The notes under the pieces were generated by a model. That model made no database searches. It was not told where the DNA came from and saw only the letters and a list, made by a program, of their open reading frames with translations. Shown here piece after piece: positions 62,269 through 64,000 of a stretch of DNA of 64,000 bases (its first letter is position 1; the number at the start of each line of letters is the position of its first letter). The position numbers were made by a program, and so were the translations under genes. This DNA comes from Marinobacter sp. ATCH36 (GTDB lineage Bacteria; Pseudomonadota; Gammaproteobacteria; Pseudomonadales; Oleiphilaceae), in assembly GCF_023555055.1 (NCBI RefSeq), contig NZ_JAMJPL010000001.1:310001-374000 (forward strand), in the 5' to 3' direction.

Positions 62269-63321
62269 CTAGAGATCGGAGGGAACATAGGCACGCTCGT
62301 CCCAGACCTTGTAGGTTTCAAGGAACTCATTCTGGCTTTCGTAGACACGTTTGAAGTCCGCATCTTTAGCCGATTCCTGCTCCATCACTTTATCAGTAAC
62401 CGCTTTCAGCTCTTTCAGAACTTCGCGGGGGATCTGGTCAGCCTGGACGCCTTTTTCCTGGAAGCCGGCCAGAACCGCACCGTTCTTGTACTCACCTTCG
62501 GCCAGGCCAAGGGTGGTTGCAGCAGTACAGGAAGCGTCAACCAGCGCTTTCTGTGCGTCCGTGGTTTTGTTCCACTCGTCCTTGTTGATCAGCATGTACT
62601 GGGCGGTAAACTGCTGGTGCCAACCAGGGAACAGGTTGTACTTGACCACCTGGTCGAAGCCAAGAAGCTGGTCAATAGCGGGCATGGAAAACTCAGTCGC
62701 GTCGATGGTGCCTTTTTCCAGCGCCTGGTAAAGCTCACCACCGGGCATCATGGTGACAGAAGCTCCCAGTTCTTCCAGAATCTTGCCACCCAGGCCTGCA
62801 AAGCGAATCTTCAGACCCTTGTAGTCTTCCAGTGTTTCGATGGGTTCGGAATACCAGCCTGCTGTTTCAGGCCCGATAATACCGCACAGCTGGGCGTGCA
62901 CATCGAAGCCCTTGTTGGCATAGACTTCCTGCAGCATTTCATGGCCGCCACCATAGTAATACCAGGCCGTGTAGGCCCAGGGCTTCATGCCAAAGGGAAC
63001 AGCCGCAAACAGGGGAATCGCAGGAACCTTGCCCTGGTCATATCCGATCCAGGTATAGCCTGCTTCAACTTTGCCATCGGAAACCGACTGCAGGATATCG
63101 AAAGGTGGAACCAGCTTGCCGGGTTCATAGACACGAACCTGAATGCTGCCATCGGAAGCGGTGGTGAGGTTTTCGGCAACCCAGGCGCCGGGCGAGCCCA
63201 GGCCGGGCAAATTGGTGGCGAACGCGACCGGCATTTTCCAGCGCAAGTCATCCGCGAAAGCCGATCCTGTGGTCAGAGCGATCGCACCGGCAATACCGGT
63301 AAGGGCCTTGAAGAGTTTCAT
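62269..63321 (-). CDS. dctP: TRAP transporter substrate-binding protein (DctP type)
   Basis: 350 residues from the ATG at 63321 with AGGAG upstream; the longer frame to 63387 has no site. A signal peptide ends AFA-DD near 24. The solute-binding fold shows the residues expected for a TRAP binding protein, for example GLKIRFAGLGGKILEELGAS and MMPGGELYQALEKGTIDATEFS (in part). It captures an organic acid in the periplasm and hands it to DctQM. It is the first gene of the operon under a sigma-54 promoter. Confidence 0.92.
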   Translation of the reverse strand: MKLFKALTGIAGAIALTTGSAFADDLRWKMPVAFATNLPGLGSPGAWVAENLTTASDGSIQVRVYEPGKLVPPFDILQSVSDGKVEAGYTWIGYDQGKVPAIPLFAAVPFGMKPWAYTAWYYYGGGHEMLQEVYANKGFDVHAQLCGIIGPETAGWYSEPIETLEDYKGLKIRFAGLGGKILEELGASVTMMPGGELYQALEKGTIDATEFSMPAIDQLLGFDQVVKYNLFPGWHQQFTAQYMLINKDEWNKTTDAQKALVDASCTAATTLGLAEGEYKNGAVLAGFQEKGVQADQIPREVLKELKAVTDKVMEQESAKDADFKRVYESQNEFLETYKVWDERAYVPSDL

Positions 63322-63497
63322 TGGTAAGTCTCCTAGCATTGTTGTTGTATTCGGCCAAACAGGAATATTCCAGCAGGCCTGATCCAAGTGTAGTCAGACA
63401 TCGCAGGAAACGGGACGGACAAGTAAATTATTTTCGGGTCCAACGAAAGCGCCAGTCTTGTTTTCTGCGTTGTTCTGACGTCCTGCGCCCGGGATAT

Positions 63498-63514
63498 AGC
63501 AGACACTGTGCCAA
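63498..63514 (-). promoter_or_regulatory. Sigma-54 promoter of the dctPQM-bdhA-aacS operon
   Basis: The minus strand reads TTGGCACAGTGTCTGCT: a perfect TTGGCAC -24 box and a CTGC -12 box with GG and GC separated by the canonical ten bases. Transcription would start about 165 bases before dctP. A sigma-54 activator gene lies just upstream. Confidence 0.8.
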
Positions 63515-63577
63515 TCAAACTTTTAATCTATTTATCAAACAGATAGAAATATTAAGTGAAAGAGGAAATTGCAAATA

Positions 63578-63658
63578 GTCCGGAATCCCGGACAGAGTTA
63601 GCCTTCAGTCGTAGGGGTTTGTACGGATCGCGGGACAGCTGTCCTGGTTTCAGGACAG
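63578..63658. promoter_or_regulatory. Paired enhancer dyads for the sigma-54 activator
   Basis: GTCCGG-N4-CCGGAC (63578-63593) and GTCCTG-N4-CAGGAC (63641-63656) share the pattern GTCCxG-N4-CxGGAC; the second is part of a larger CTGTCCTG-N4-CAGGACAG dyad, and GGACAGCTGTCC (63633-63644) overlaps it. They lie about 65-145 bases upstream of the -24/-12 promoter, the usual distance for activator binding. Confidence 0.7.
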
Positions 63659-64000
63659 TTTGGCCAGCTTCTCATAAAGCACTGACCGTGAAATTCCCAG
63701 CAGCTTGGCCGCGCGGGTCCGGTTTCCGCGGCTTGCCACCAGTGCCTCTTCAATAGCCTGCGACTCTGCATCGGCCAGGGTTTTAGCAAGTGGGCGCACC
63801 GGCTGCGGCATTAACGAAGAGGCTGGCCGGTTGCCGCTGCGGGGTAACACCTTGAAGATGGCGTCTGCATCCAGTAAACCACCATCCTCACCCATGGTCA
63901 GGGCCCGCTCGAGGACATTACGCAGTTCACGTATATTGCCTGGCCAGTCATATCCACCCAGGGCGGCGACACCGGCATCGGTGATCTCCCCTCTCATTTC
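63650..64000 (-). CDS. Sigma-54-dependent activator, C-terminal part, cut by window edge
   Basis: About 116 codons are visible, ending at 63650. GYDWPGNIRELRNVLERALT is the end of the AAA+ sigma-54 interaction domain, with the R-finger side beyond the window. A Fis-type helix-turn-helix closes the protein: AIEEALVASRGNRTRAAKLL then GISRSVLYEKLAKL. In Pseudomonas aeruginosa the RpoN activator HbcR (PA2005) controls 3-hydroxybutyrate use, and this gene next to bdhA and aacS is a likely counterpart. Confidence 0.9.
   Translation of the reverse strand, partial: EMRGEITDAGVAALGGYDWPGNIRELRNVLERALTMGEDGGLLDADAIFKVLPRSGNRPASSLMPQPVRPLAKTLADAESQAIEEALVASRGNRTRAAKLLGISRSVLYEKLAKLS

Noticed and set aside
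62245..63327. 360-codon plus-strand frame opposite dctP
   Set aside because: Antisense of a complete binding-protein gene with signal peptide and ribosome site.

Overview
The window looks like a chromosomal segment of a marine, Marinobacter-like gammaproteobacterium. This is inferred from the moderately high GC and from gene content: oleate hydratase, monomeric NADP isocitrate dehydrogenase, an OprI/Lpp-type lipoprotein, a TRAP carboxylate transporter under sigma-54 control, and several c-di-GMP proteins. No rRNA, tRNA, CRISPR array, intact insertion sequence or prophage was seen.

The most unusual region is about 490-4970 on the minus strand, a four-gene unit with a promoter-like start and a clear terminator. 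Its first gene fuses a tubulin-tyrosine-ligase-type ATP-grasp domain to a PqqD-like domain and an HprK-related domain. Next comes a 94-residue exported protein that is only a leader plus a strictly alternating (Gly/Ala)-(Glu/Lys) tract. Then come a DinB-fold protein and a c-type cytochrome carrying a second tract of the same kind. Both tract proteins have LLRKL at residues 10-14 and a tract of exactly 41 residues with 18 Glu and 2 Lys. This reads as a candidate, apparently undescribed, peptide-modification system in which the ligase would act on the Glu-rich tract.

From 5.0 to 19.9 kb lie oleate hydratase with a palindromic operator, two decayed genes (merR-like and an alpha/beta hydrolase), an FMN glutamate-synthase-domain protein with an ADP-ribosylglycohydrolase, an atypical SDR, and a sulfur cluster (YeeE/YedE permease, Cys-rich small membrane protein, periplasmic sulfurtransferase). 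They are followed by small exported peptides, a TonB-receptor remnant, a VTT membrane protein, a PEBP protein, an ankyrin protein, rlmA and a spermidine-synthase-like protein.

From 19.9 to 41.6 kb are an orphan NosR-like protein, a TetR/AhpD-like pair with twin operators, type II NADH dehydrogenase, a K+/H+ antiporter, two L,D-transpeptidases flanking an Lpp-like lipoprotein and an NfeD/slipin pair, a TMEM165-type Mn exporter behind a yybP-ykoY riboswitch, MFS transporters with a MarR regulator, a BrxR/CapW-like WYL regulator next to a secreted nuclease, an AraC regulator and queC-queE.

From 41.6 to 54.6 kb the theme is signalling: a response regulator, a membrane protein and a large hybrid kinase in one operon, a PAS-GGDEF cyclase and a LOV-GGDEF-EAL protein, mixed with unknown small proteins. 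The right end holds monomeric icd and a ketone-body module (dctPQM, 3-hydroxybutyrate dehydrogenase, acetoacetyl-CoA synthetase). A sigma-54 promoter, paired dyads and a truncated sigma-54 activator gene lie upstream of it, consistent with inducible uptake and use of 3-hydroxybutyrate or acetoacetate.
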